Assembly (NCBI RefSeq): GCF_030122845.1
Contig: NZ_CP126084.1
Location: 1,488,001 to 1,552,000, forward strand
Direction of reading: 5' to 3'
DNA: 64,000 bases
Source: Paenibacillus woosongensis
GTDB lineage: Bacteria; Bacillota; Bacilli; Paenibacillales; Paenibacillaceae
Position 1 is the first letter of the stretch. Every line of letters starts with the position of its first letter. Below, in pieces: positions 1 through 6,814 of this stretch. The notes below the pieces were generated by a model. The model searched no databases. It worked only from the letters and a program-made list of their open reading frames with translations, and was not told the origin of the DNA. A program made the translations under genes and the position numbers.

Positions 1-2
1 AT

Positions 3-415
3 GATGCAGCGTTCATTCCGGTTATTGGAGCAGTTAAGAACCTGAAGTATTCTGATGACGTGATCCCTCTCGTCAAGCAAGCTGGAAATGCTGATGATTT
101 TATTAAAGGTCTTAATAAAATGGGTGCCCTTGTAGATGAGGCAGGCAATAATAAGTTTGCGCTGAAAAAAATAGCAGGTGGCAGCTATGAGCTGATCGAT
201 GAAAGTGACTAGTTCCTGACGGTTGGCAAGTCCATCATAAAATTCTGGACCAAGGTGGTACCAATGATCTGGAAAACTTAGTTCTATAAAAAAACGATTC
301 TTATCACAAGGTTATAACTAATGAGCAGAATTCAAAGGGTATGAAACCTGGGGAGAATAAAACAGTAGAATTTCCTATTCCAGAAGGAGATATTTATCCT
401 CCTAAGAAGGAATAA
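3..415 (+). pseudogene. Polymorphic toxin C-terminus with HNH/EndoVII-like nuclease domain, broken and cut by window edge
   Basis: Frame 3 is open from the window edge and reads AAFIPVIGAVKNLKYSDD, then ends at a TAG at 210-212. The following residues, GWQVHHKILDQGGTNDLENL, resume in another frame from about 212. That second frame has an in-frame TAA near 287-289, then continues KNDSYHKVITNEQNSKGMKPG to a final TAA at 413-415. The HH-K, GGTND and N-L spacing is typical of HNH/EndoVII-type nuclease toxin domains of polymorphic toxins, and the upstream segment resembles a pre-toxin region. One frameshift plus one nonsense codon make the nuclease non-functional unless they are sequencing errors. 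The adjacent SMI1-type gene supports a toxin-immunity origin. The family call is from motif recognition only. Confidence 0.65.
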
Positions 416-437
416 ATACTTTTAAGAAGGTGATTAT

Positions 438-893
438 ATGTGGAAAGAGCAAGTTAGTCATATTTCTAAGATAAGGAAAAAAAGGAATCGGAAACTAAAT
501 TTACCTGCTAATGAAAATGAGTTATCAAGCTTTCGTAAATCAGTAGTGGAGAAATTTGGTGAAGATGTGCTGCCACAGCAATACTATGAATTTTTGAAAA
601 CAGTTAATGGAATTGAATTTAATGGACTTAAAATTTATGGGATCGACCCAATTTTTTTAGATTCTAAGTCAATAAATCAGGTGGATAGTTTTTTTGATGC
701 CAATGAAACATGGGAGTCAATTAAAGATGAAGATGAGTTGATTTTTTTTGGAGATTCAGATATTGCTTGGTATTGTTATAATGTTTCTAAAAAATGTTTT
801 GTTGAATTAGATAAACCTTCAGGCGAGCTTATGGAAACTTTTTGCGATTTTGATACCATGCTTCAATCTGCTTTCTCTGTAGCGCTTAATTAA
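438..893 (+). CDS. SMI1/KNR4 (SUKH) family, YrhA-like immunity protein
   Basis: This 151-residue acidic, soluble protein is preceded by an AAGAAGGTG ribosome site. The segment LPQQYYEFLKTVNGIEFNGL followed by YGID and FFGDSDIAWYCYN is typical of SMI1/KNR4 (SUKH) proteins, closest in my recollection to Bacillus YrhA. In bacteria this superfamily mostly supplies cytoplasmic immunity proteins that bind and neutralise a cognate nuclease toxin encoded just upstream. Here the upstream partner is the broken HNH-like toxin tail, 22 bp away, which is the expected toxin-immunity order. The gene is intact although its toxin is not. It may now act as an orphan antitoxin against incoming relatives. Immunity function is inferred from family and position. 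Confidence 0.75.
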   Translation: MWKEQVSHISKIRKKRNRKLNLPANENELSSFRKSVVEKFGEDVLPQQYYEFLKTVNGIEFNGLKIYGIDPIFLDSKSINQVDSFFDANETWESIKDEDELIFFGDSDIAWYCYNVSKKCFVELDKPSGELMETFCDFDTMLQSAFSVALN

Positions 894-920
894 TTGTAGA
901 ATCATAAGGAGTAAGATTTA

Positions 921-1172
921 ATGGCAGTTTTTATGATAATGCTGAAGGACTATGAGGACGAAGAAAGAGTTATATACACTTATGGACCAAATGAAGAAAT
1001 AATGGGGAGAATTGAATACGATAAAAAAAATGGTGTGATAAATCAACTCTCTCCAATTGATTCTGACAGTTATGCTGATGATTTCTTTTTTAAAAGAGCT
1101 GGAAGAAGACTGGCAAGAATGATAATTAAAGAAAATAACAACTTTGTTGAAAGGACAACTATTGAATCGTAG
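921..1172 (+). CDS. Uncharacterised 83-residue protein of a toxin-immunity locus
   Basis: This small acidic protein has no signal peptide or membrane segment. A ribosome site (AAGGAG) lies 10-15 bases before the ATG, and the gene starts 27 bp after the SMI1-like gene, so the two are probably co-transcribed. It has a mixed alpha/beta look: an N-terminal hydrophobic strand (MAVFMIMLKDYED), a YGPNEEIMGRI segment and a basic helix (FFKRAGRRLARMIIKE). Similar small proteins sit downstream of nuclease toxins in Bacillus and Paenibacillus, where they are presumed to be immunity or accessory proteins. I do not recognise a named domain, so the role is inferred only from position. The gene is followed by a terminator-like hairpin. 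Confidence 0.55.
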   Translation: MAVFMIMLKDYEDEERVIYTYGPNEEIMGRIEYDKKNGVINQLSPIDSDSYADDFFFKRAGRRLARMIIKENNNFVERTTIES

Positions 1173-1251
1173 AAAGTTTAATGAAATTTCTGCTTACAAC
1201 TCTAACAATAAGGTTGTATACTCGTACAAAACCAAGTACTAATAAACTTTC

Positions 1252-1296
1252 AAAGGCTTATTCCAACTTGATCATGAGGAGGAGTGAGCCTTTTTT
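1252..1296 (+). terminator. Rho-independent terminator after the immunity genes
   Basis: AAAGGCTTATTCC at 1252-1264 pairs, with two G-U pairs, with GGAGTGAGCCTTT at 1281-1293. A run of T extends to 1296. It would end the transcript of the 438-1172 genes. Confidence 0.6.
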
Positions 1297-1299
1297 CAT

Positions 1300-1439
1300 A
1301 CGAAAGGAAAGGAGAAGGAAACTCCAGCGAATGCAATAGGGCAGAATTTATTAGAGTTGAAACAGATATCAAGATTACTGATACTGGATTCGGCGTTGAT
1401 GAGTTAAAGGTAAAGGATTGGAATAAGGAAATAGATTAA
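1300..1439 (+). pseudogene. Remnant of a second toxin-like C-terminus
   Basis: One frame reads ETPANAIGQ up to about 1345. A second frame then carries EFIRVETDIKITDTGFGVDE and LKVKDWNKEID to a TAA at 1437-1439. The composition and the TDTGFGVDELKV stretch look like the extreme C-terminus of a secreted toxin module. There is no start codon or ribosome site, so this is taken as a frameshifted fragment left by recombination at a toxin locus. The coding interpretation is an inference from residue composition, not from a recognised domain. Confidence 0.4.
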
Positions 1440-1456
1440 TTCATAGGGAGGATTCA

Positions 1457-2428
1457 ATGATAAACCAAAAAAAATTAGAAATGGCTTTTAAAAGATATAG
1501 CAACAATTTTGTGGATGGGATCAAATTTGAAGATGTTATAAATAAATATAATGTTAGTAGAAGTAAGATTGAGAAGATCGTTGAGCAAAATGACACAGAG
1601 AAAGATCATATACTATTAATAAATCTAAACAAAATATTTTCATATTACTTATCACTATGGAAAAATGATGTATTGATCAGTGGTGGAAACAATGCAGAAG
1701 GATTAAAGAACATGCAGAAAGTCGTATTCTATCAGTGTATGGGGCAGGATCTCTATACAATCAGGTATCCTGAGATGATCTTGGGATATACATTTAGAGA
1801 AGTCGTCATCACATTGGTCCATTTTGCGATGTATGGATGGGAGAAAGAAGAAAATATATTACATGATTTTATGGCTCATCACTTCGGCGGGCATTTAATG
1901 GATGCCAATGAAGGGAACAGACATATTTGGTTTTTGCTTGAGCTGTATCTGCAGTATAGAAATAAAACCATCATGGGAACGAGTAAAAAATTGCATCTAG
2001 CCGTGAAAAATAAGTTTAAGGAAAATGGACAGCGGTGCGGCTCGATTCCTGATGATCTAGACGTTTATGAGGAAGTGCTTGAACGATGGTCCACTGGTGA
2101 TCTGCTGGAAATAGAGCATCTGATTTCGAAAATGACTTTGTATCATTCTGCATTAGCTTCTGAAATTGGTCAGCTGGGCGAATTTGGTGACTTCAGATAT
2201 GGATTTTATCCATTTGAAATCCTATTCATGATTCATATAAGGAGAAAACTCGGGTTACCAGTTCCCGCTCCCTTGGACTATTTGCTGATGAATACCCCAG
2301 AAGCGAAAATGGTGTATAGTGACCCTGAACCATATCCTGAGTGGAACCCTGCGCTTCAGATGATCGATCAATTTTATCGTAAAAACTATACAGAATATAT
2401 TCCCAATCGGCATGGGGAGTTGTTTTAA
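1457..2428 (+). CDS. Uncharacterised 323-residue protein in toxin-immunity region
   Basis: The start is supported by GGGAGGATTCA directly before the ATG. The protein is soluble and helix-rich, with an N-terminal segment (KFEDVINKYNVSRSKIEKIVEQ) that resembles a short helix-turn-helix. A His-rich central stretch (HDFMAHHFGGHLMD) and a C-terminal region rich in Pro and Tyr follow. I recognise no catalytic signature; the H-H-F-G-G-H cluster could bind a metal, but this is speculative. It follows a toxin remnant and is followed 17 bp later by another small gene, so an immunity or accessory role is the best contextual guess. Its AT-rich codon use matches the preceding toxin-locus genes rather than the catabolic genes after 4.4 kb. 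Confidence 0.5.
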   Translation: MINQKKLEMAFKRYSNNFVDGIKFEDVINKYNVSRSKIEKIVEQNDTEKDHILLINLNKIFSYYLSLWKNDVLISGGNNAEGLKNMQKVVFYQCMGQDLYTIRYPEMILGYTFREVVITLVHFAMYGWEKEENILHDFMAHHFGGHLMDANEGNRHIWFLLELYLQYRNKTIMGTSKKLHLAVKNKFKENGQRCGSIPDDLDVYEEVLERWSTGDLLEIEHLISKMTLYHSALASEIGQLGEFGDFRYGFYPFEILFMIHIRRKLGLPVPAPLDYLLMNTPEAKMVYSDPEPYPEWNPALQMIDQFYRKNYTEYIPNRHGELF

Positions 2429-2445
2429 TAAAGGGGGGAACAAGT

Positions 2446-2901
2446 ATGCATGATCAAGAAATAACACAGCTCATATTCCCTGATAACAAGGATTTGGAAC
2501 AGTTTTTGAAGGATGTAGGAAGTTATGACATACATGAAGACTTATTAAAATTTGGACTGAAGACAAAACAGTTTTTATACGTTGACTATAAAGGTGAGCA
2601 GTATCAAGAGATCGTCAATTTTATTCTGGACTATGAATTTGCCCATCACATTGAATTAGCAGCAAAAGAAGAACTTGAGCAACTAGAAGCGTATGACTAT
2701 GAATTTTTACCTGATAAGATCAGAGAGGCTAACAAAATACTGTCACTGAAGGGGTATGGACTATTTTCATATCCCAATTCGGGCGACTTTTACGCATTAT
2801 TCATTGCAAAATTAGAGAAGATAACAAATTTGCTGCAAGAAGAATTGCTGCTCGACGATAGAATTCCTTTCCAAGAAAGGTGTATCAAGTATTACAGATA
2901 G
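2446..2901 (+). CDS. Uncharacterised 151-residue acidic protein (possible DUF6630-like immunity protein)
   Basis: A strong ribosome site (AAGGGGGGAACAAGT) precedes the ATG, and the gene starts 17 bp after the 1457-2428 gene, indicating co-transcription. The protein is acidic and soluble. A central strand (FLYVDYKGEQYQEIVNFILDYE) recalls DUF6630-type proteins that occur beside toxins, but this is memory-based and weak. The C-terminal half has YGLFSYPNSGDFYALFIAKLE, which suggests a compact alpha/beta fold. No catalytic motif is visible. A clear terminator follows 55 bp downstream. The function is unknown; an immunity role is plausible from the surrounding toxin remnants. Confidence 0.5.
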   Translation: MHDQEITQLIFPDNKDLEQFLKDVGSYDIHEDLLKFGLKTKQFLYVDYKGEQYQEIVNFILDYEFAHHIELAAKEELEQLEAYDYEFLPDKIREANKILSLKGYGLFSYPNSGDFYALFIAKLEKITNLLQEELLLDDRIPFQERCIKYYR

Positions 2902-2956
2902 CATTAAAAGTGATTTATAACTCAAAGCTTAAGTTAGTAAAGGTATTAAAAATATG

Positions 2957-3002
2957 CAGGTCGAATGGTCAAATATCACCATAATCGACCTGTTTTTTTT
3001 TT
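2957..3002 (+). terminator. Rho-independent terminator
   Basis: CAGGTCGA at 2957-2964 and TCGACCTG at 2985-2992 form a perfect 8-bp stem followed by ten T. It closes the 1457-2901 unit and marks the boundary of the toxin-immunity region. Confidence 0.85.
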
Positions 3003-3025
3003 CCTCGTAATATCCTCCAAACCCG

Positions 3026-3610
3026 CTACTTCACAACTATCGAAAAAGCGCTGTAAACCAATAAAAGCGCCATGATCAGATTAAACGGCCGTCTGTAGCG
3101 CGTGATGACTTTTTGCAGTATAGAGCCGAAAAGACTCCAGGTGAAGGTACTCAGGAAACCTGTGAAACCTAACAATATGGAGAGCAGAAAATAACTTGAA
3201 TACGATGTGTAATAGGGTACGATAAACGTCCCGACTAAGGTAATGCTGAATAAGATGCCTTTTGGATTGACGAATTGCAGCAAGGCGCCGATGAGGAAGA
3301 GATTGCCTTCTCTGTTATCGCTGGATTCTCCCGTATCTTTACTGGTCGATATTTTATAAGCCAAATACAGCATATAGCCTACGCCAAGCAGGGTTAAAGG
3401 AAGCTCAATCACGGGCAGTACGCTGGCAAGCAGGAGGTTAAAGAAACTGCAGCATAGCAAGGTGATGATGAAAAATCCGCTGCCCACGCCCAGACTGAAT
3501 TTCACGGTTCTGCGCAGTCCCCGATGAGCCATGGCCATAGCCATAATGTTGTTGGGGCCTGGGGTGAAGCTGGATATGAATACAAAGAGTAGAAACGAAA
3601 TGACGGGCAT
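3026..3610 (-). CDS. LysE/RhtB family amino-acid exporter
   Basis: This 194-residue membrane protein has about six hydrophobic segments and the family signature SSFTPGPNNIMAMA at residues 13-26, followed by GLRRTVKFSLGVGSGF. LysE/RhtB proteins export amino acids such as lysine, homoserine, threonine or leucine across the cytoplasmic membrane by proton antiport. The start is set at 3610 (MPVISFLLFVF) because GAAGGAGA lies just upstream; a longer in-frame extension to 3670 would run over the intergenic operator. The gene is divergent from an XRE-cupin regulator, a common pairing in which the regulator senses the exported metabolite. The substrate cannot be told from sequence. Confidence 0.85.
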   Translation of the reverse strand: MPVISFLLFVFISSFTPGPNNIMAMAMAHRGLRRTVKFSLGVGSGFFIITLLCCSFFNLLLASVLPVIELPLTLLGVGYMLYLAYKISTSKDTGESSDNREGNLFLIGALLQFVNPKGILFSITLVGTFIVPYYTSYSSYFLLSILLGFTGFLSTFTWSLFGSILQKVITRYRRPFNLIMALLLVYSAFSIVVK

Positions 3611-3650
3611 AAAGATCTCCTTCGCTTGAATATATGTTAAAATATACTCA

Positions 3651-3701
3651 ATGGACGTTATAACGACCATTGTGCTTTATATTATACATATCGGACGTTA
3701 T
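3651..3701. promoter_or_regulatory. Palindromic operator candidate between exporter and XRE-cupin regulator
   Basis: ATGGACGTTATAACGACCAT at 3651-3670 is a 20-bp palindrome with one mismatched pair. Its half-site GGACGTTAT recurs at 3693-3701, 40 bp from the first copy at 3653. The element sits between the divergent starts at 3610 and 3724, so it probably binds the XRE-cupin protein and controls both genes. Confidence 0.6.
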
Positions 3702-3723
3702 ATTGTATATAAGGAGGATGCTT

Positions 3724-4293
3724 ATGGAGGAAATTCATCTTATTCTTGCGAGAAATTTAAAAGCCATCCGCGAAAAGGAAAAGTTAAGCTTGGAGAAGGT
3801 TTCTCAGCTTAGCGGCGTAAGCAAGACGATGATCGGACAAATCGAGCGCGGCGAATCAAGCCCGACCCTTACGACCATTTGGAAGATCGCGAATGGACTG
3901 AAGGTTTCTTTTACTGCGCTCGTCCAGCAGTCCCAGCCGGAGACGGAAGTCGTTACACGAAATGAATTACAAGCATTGACGGAGGATAACGGAAAGTTTA
4001 GAGTTTACCCCTGCTTTCCGTTTCAGGAGGATCGGCGCTTTGAGCTGTACCAGGTGGAAATTGAGCCTGGGGGGATACTGCAGGCAGAGGCTCACAGAGA
4101 GGCCACGGAGGAATATATTATGGTTTATGATGGCGAGCTTATCCTTCGCGTCAATGAAGACGAATATAAATTGCAGCAGGGGGATTCCATCCGATTTAAG
4201 GCAGACAGGCCGCATACCTACGTTAATGGCGGGAACTCGTTAGTCCGGCTAAGCATGACGATCTATTATGCACTGCCATCACATGATTTTTAA
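3724..4293 (+). CDS. XRE-family helix-turn-helix regulator with C-terminal cupin
   Basis: This 189-residue protein has an N-terminal XRE helix-turn-helix (NLKAIREKEKLSLEKVSQLS then GVSKTMIGQIERGESSP, residues about 10-60). A C-terminal cupin_2 barrel follows (HREATEEYIMVYDGELIL and LQQGDSIRFKADRPHTYVN, about 110-180). Proteins of this architecture repress or activate neighbouring metabolic or export genes in response to a small ligand held in the cupin. The start is set at 3724 because AAGGAGGATG sits at 3711-3720 with ideal spacing; an upstream ATG at 3670 has no such site. It is divergent from the LysE-type exporter and probably binds the palindrome at 3651-3670, also autoregulating itself. 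Confidence 0.85.
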   Translation: MEEIHLILARNLKAIREKEKLSLEKVSQLSGVSKTMIGQIERGESSPTLTTIWKIANGLKVSFTALVQQSQPETEVVTRNELQALTEDNGKFRVYPCFPFQEDRRFELYQVEIEPGGILQAEAHREATEEYIMVYDGELILRVNEDEYKLQQGDSIRFKADRPHTYVNGGNSLVRLSMTIYYALPSHDF

Positions 4294-4320
4294 GTGAGTC
4301 CATACGAATCTACAAAGACC

Positions 4321-4360
4321 CCCCGGTTCAGATTCCCGTATAATGCGGGCTGAACCGGGG
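4321..4360. terminator. GC-rich hairpin between convergent genes
   Basis: CCCCGGTTCAG at 4321-4331 pairs perfectly with CTGAACCGGGG at 4350-4360, and an inner CCCG/CGGG pair extends the stem. No long T-run follows on either strand. It lies between convergent genes, so it probably limits read-through in both directions. Confidence 0.5.
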
Positions 4361-4441
4361 TGGGTTGGCGTGCTTAACTCGACTATTTGTGCCATGGTGC
4401 TGGGTGGTTCAAAAGAGATGCTGACACTTCAAGGCTTCTAC

Positions 4442-5284
4442 TCACACTTCTTCATACAGCCTTCTCAAAAACTCGACGCTCCCCGCCAAATGCGGTTCGG
4501 TTGTACTCTCCATAAGGCCCTGAATATGTGGCCGTTCGTATTTCATATAGCGGAGAATTGGCTCGAACTTGAGCAAACCCTGGCCTACGGGGACCATTTC
4601 GATTCGTCCGTCCTTCACGATGAAATCCTTCAGATGGAGGACGGCGATCCGATCACCCAGCAGCTCCAGCGCTTCGGCAACCACTTCGTTCTGCCGCGTA
4701 TAGTTGTCCGGCGACATCAGGTTGGCACAGTCGAGAATGATCTGCAAATTGTTTGAAGGAACCGCATCCAGCAGGCGACGGGCCAATGCAGCGGTGTGAA
4801 GGGGATGATTGATTCCCGCTTCGATGCCTACCGTGACGCCAAAGCGCTCAGCTTCGGCAACCATCTCGCGCACTGCAGGGATGACTCTTTGGAAGGCTTC
4901 CTCGGTAAAATTGTCGGTCGTGTAGCCATGGCCAACGCTGCCCGTCTCCGTACCTACAAGGCTGGCGCCGAAATCCCTGGCTAAGCGGATATTGGTCTTG
5001 AAGTCAGCCAGCGCCTGAGCCTCTGTCTGCGGGTCGGGCGCTACGATATTGACATAGCAGCCCAGCACCGCAATTTGAATGCCCGCCCGCCGGAAGGCGT
5101 TGCCGTAATACGTCGCGGTACCCGGACTCAAAGCGGAAAGGCTGGGTGCGCTCTCCGGAAAAGATTTCTTGATCGCAAATTGAATATGCGAGAACTCGTA
5201 TTGCTGCAGCTTCTGAATAAGATCGGTCAATGGAATTTGTCCGAAATCATGGGCGCGAACGCCGAGATGAAGTGGAACCGTCAT
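4442..5284 (-). CDS. Sugar phosphate isomerase/epimerase (xylose isomerase-like TIM barrel)
   Basis: This 280-residue cytosolic protein is of the AP-endonuclease-2/xylose-isomerase TIM-barrel superfamily. Visible strand-end motifs are LLGVRAHDFGQ near the N-terminus, VGTETGS around residue 115, GIEAGINHPLHT around 155, LDCANLMSP around 190 and HLKDF around 220. The conserved Glu, His and Asp residues are the likely metal ligands. Such enzymes isomerise or epimerise keto-sugars and their acids. It is the last gene of the uxaB operon, and its start overlaps the preceding acetylesterase stop by 4 bp, with AAAGGAGAG upstream. In this context it may act on a pectin-derived sugar such as a rhamnose- or uronate-derived intermediate, but the substrate is unproven. 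Confidence 0.75.
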   Translation of the reverse strand: MTVPLHLGVRAHDFGQIPLTDLIQKLQQYEFSHIQFAIKKSFPESAPSLSALSPGTATYYGNAFRRAGIQIAVLGCYVNIVAPDPQTEAQALADFKTNIRLARDFGASLVGTETGSVGHGYTTDNFTEEAFQRVIPAVREMVAEAERFGVTVGIEAGINHPLHTAALARRLLDAVPSNNLQIILDCANLMSPDNYTRQNEVVAEALELLGDRIAVLHLKDFIVKDGRIEMVPVGQGLLKFEPILRYMKYERPHIQGLMESTTEPHLAGSVEFLRRLYEEV

Positions 5285-5979
5285 GTGATCTCTCCTTTTA
5301 AATGCTGCTTGAGAGCAGATAGTTCATCCGATTGCTGGATGGCTAGTGCTACGAGCCTGGCGATTTGCCTTGCTCCTTCGTCCGAGAAATGAGTATCGTC
5401 GATGATGCCGGACGGGTAATTCGGATGGGCCCCCTCCGGCAGGTGCATGAATAGCCGCTTCGATCCGTCAGTCCCCAATGATTGGTACAGCTGCTGCGAA
5501 GCTGTATAAATATCAAGCAGCGGCGTGCCTGTCTCCGATGCGACTTCCCTCATCGCGGAGGGATACTCGCCTACCGCATAGGGATCTAGGGTGCCATCTT
5601 CCAAGAAGCGGCGGCGGCTGACGGAGGTTAGCAGCACAGGCATACCGCCCTGCTTGCGGGCGCAGCCAATGAAACGCTGCAAATTTAAGCGGTATTCCTG
5701 CTGTGGGTCGGCGTAACGGCTGGGGTCTTCTATTTTACCGTCATTGTGCCCGAACTGGATGAACAGGTAGTCGCCGGCTCCAAAATCCCGTTCAATGTCC
5801 GCCAGCCGCCCTTCAGCCAGGAATGATTTCGTGCTTCGCCCGTTAATGGCCCGATTATCCACGCGTATAGAGGATTGGAAGAACCCTTGCAAATATTCGC
5901 CCCAGCCGGTCATCGGCTTCTCGGCAGCGCCTTTTAGAGCGGCGGTGGAATCGCCGGCAATAAACAAGGTATGGCTCAT
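5281..5979 (-). CDS. rhgT: Rhamnogalacturonan acetylesterase (SGNH/GDSL, CE12-like)
   Basis: This 232-residue SGNH hydrolase has block I (FIAGDSTAA, nucleophile Ser about residue 11), block III (FIQFGHNDGK) and block V (IDDTHFSDEGA, catalytic Asp and His). The spacing and the GHND motif match the YesT/RhgT-type rhamnogalacturonan acetylesterases, which remove acetyl groups from the galacturonate backbone of rhamnogalacturonan I. No signal peptide is visible, so it should act on imported oligosaccharides. The upstream hydrolase stop overlaps an ATGATG; 5979 is favoured over 5982 because GAAGGG is better spaced. Its stop overlaps the epimerase start, indicating translational coupling. The symbol follows the Bacillus homologue and is tentative. 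Confidence 0.8.
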   Translation of the reverse strand: MSHTLFIAGDSTAALKGAAEKPMTGWGEYLQGFFQSSIRVDNRAINGRSTKSFLAEGRLADIERDFGAGDYLFIQFGHNDGKIEDPSRYADPQQEYRLNLQRFIGCARKQGGMPVLLTSVSRRRFLEDGTLDPYAVGEYPSAMREVASETGTPLLDIYTASQQLYQSLGTDGSKRLFMHLPEGAHPNYPSGIIDDTHFSDEGARQIARLVALAIQQSDELSALKQHLKGEIT

Positions 5980-6800
5980 CATGATCCCTTCTTTACATAA
6001 TGATGTTGGCCCAGCCAATTCTCGGCAAGGGGGAGCCATTGCCGCACATGCTCATGATCGTCTGCGAGGCCGAGGCCGTGGCGCCCTTTCTCGAATATGT
6101 GCAGCTCAAAAGGAACTTTATGACGGGACAGGGCCCCCGCAAACAGCAGGCTGTTCTTGACGGGCACGACGCTATCATCGGCCGTCATCCAGATGAAAGT
6201 AGGAGGGGTGTCGGCCGTAACACGCTGATCGGATGACCAGGCATCCAGTAATTCCTTCGCAGGACTTGCCCCCAGAAATTTACGACGGCTGCCTTCATGG
6301 GTGTACGGTTCATGGAGCGAGATGACAGGATAGCAGAGCAGCAGCAGATTCGGCTTCACTGTTCCTGTAGTCGCAGCAATGGAAGCCAAGTGGCCTCCCG
6401 CAGAGGAACCGATCATCCCGACTTGATCAGGGATCACATTCCAATTCTTGGGCGCTTCCCGCACCCATTTGAGGGCATCCTCCACATCCTTGATCAGGTC
6501 GGCGAACTTGAAATTGCCTACCTGATAATGCAGCACGCCGGCATGAATCCCTAGGCTGTTCAGCCAGCGGGCGATGGGCTCGCCTTCATGGCGGGCCAAA
6601 TGTTCATAACCGCCGCCGGGCAATACGAGGACGAAGGGACGAGCCCGGGCACCATTGTCAGCCGTGCTGTACTCCTTATTTGTGGTGTCTTCTTCCTTGT
6701 TAGCCTCTGTGACAGGATAGAGAAAGAGGAGGGAGGTTTCCGACGGAAACTTCCCTTCCTCTTTCGTTAAATGCTCGTTGCTTGCGCAAACCAATAACAT
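5979..6800 (-). CDS. Alpha/beta hydrolase, probable sugar acetylesterase
   Basis: The 273-residue alpha/beta hydrolase has an oxyanion segment VLPGGGYEHLA, the nucleophile elbow MIGSSAGGHLAS (Ser about residue 150), an Asp in WMTADDSVVPV and a His in EKGRHGLGLA. This is the BD-FAE/esterase-lipase type, in which members deacetylate xylan or pectin oligosaccharides. AAAGGAGACGG upstream supports the start at 6800. It lies between uxaC and the SGNH acetylesterase in one operon, with a 4-bp overlap to the latter. Two unrelated esterases in tandem suggest removal of acetyl groups at different positions of galacturonate or rhamnose. No signal peptide is seen. The exact ester bond is inferred from context. 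Confidence 0.75.
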   Translation of the reverse strand: MLLVCASNEHLTKEEGKFPSETSLLFLYPVTEANKEEDTTNKEYSTADNGARARPFVLVLPGGGYEHLARHEGEPIARWLNSLGIHAGVLHYQVGNFKFADLIKDVEDALKWVREAPKNWNVIPDQVGMIGSSAGGHLASIAATTGTVKPNLLLLCYPVISLHEPYTHEGSRRKFLGASPAKELLDAWSSDQRVTADTPPTFIWMTADDSVVPVKNSLLFAGALSRHKVPFELHIFEKGRHGLGLADDHEHVRQWLPLAENWLGQHHYVKKGS

Positions 6801-6814
6801 AAGCGCCGTCTCCT

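Noticed and set aside
4343-4756. A 137-codon plus-strand frame beginning in the hairpin after the XRE-cupin gene
   Set aside because: It overlaps the antisense epimerase gene and starts inside a terminator-like stem.
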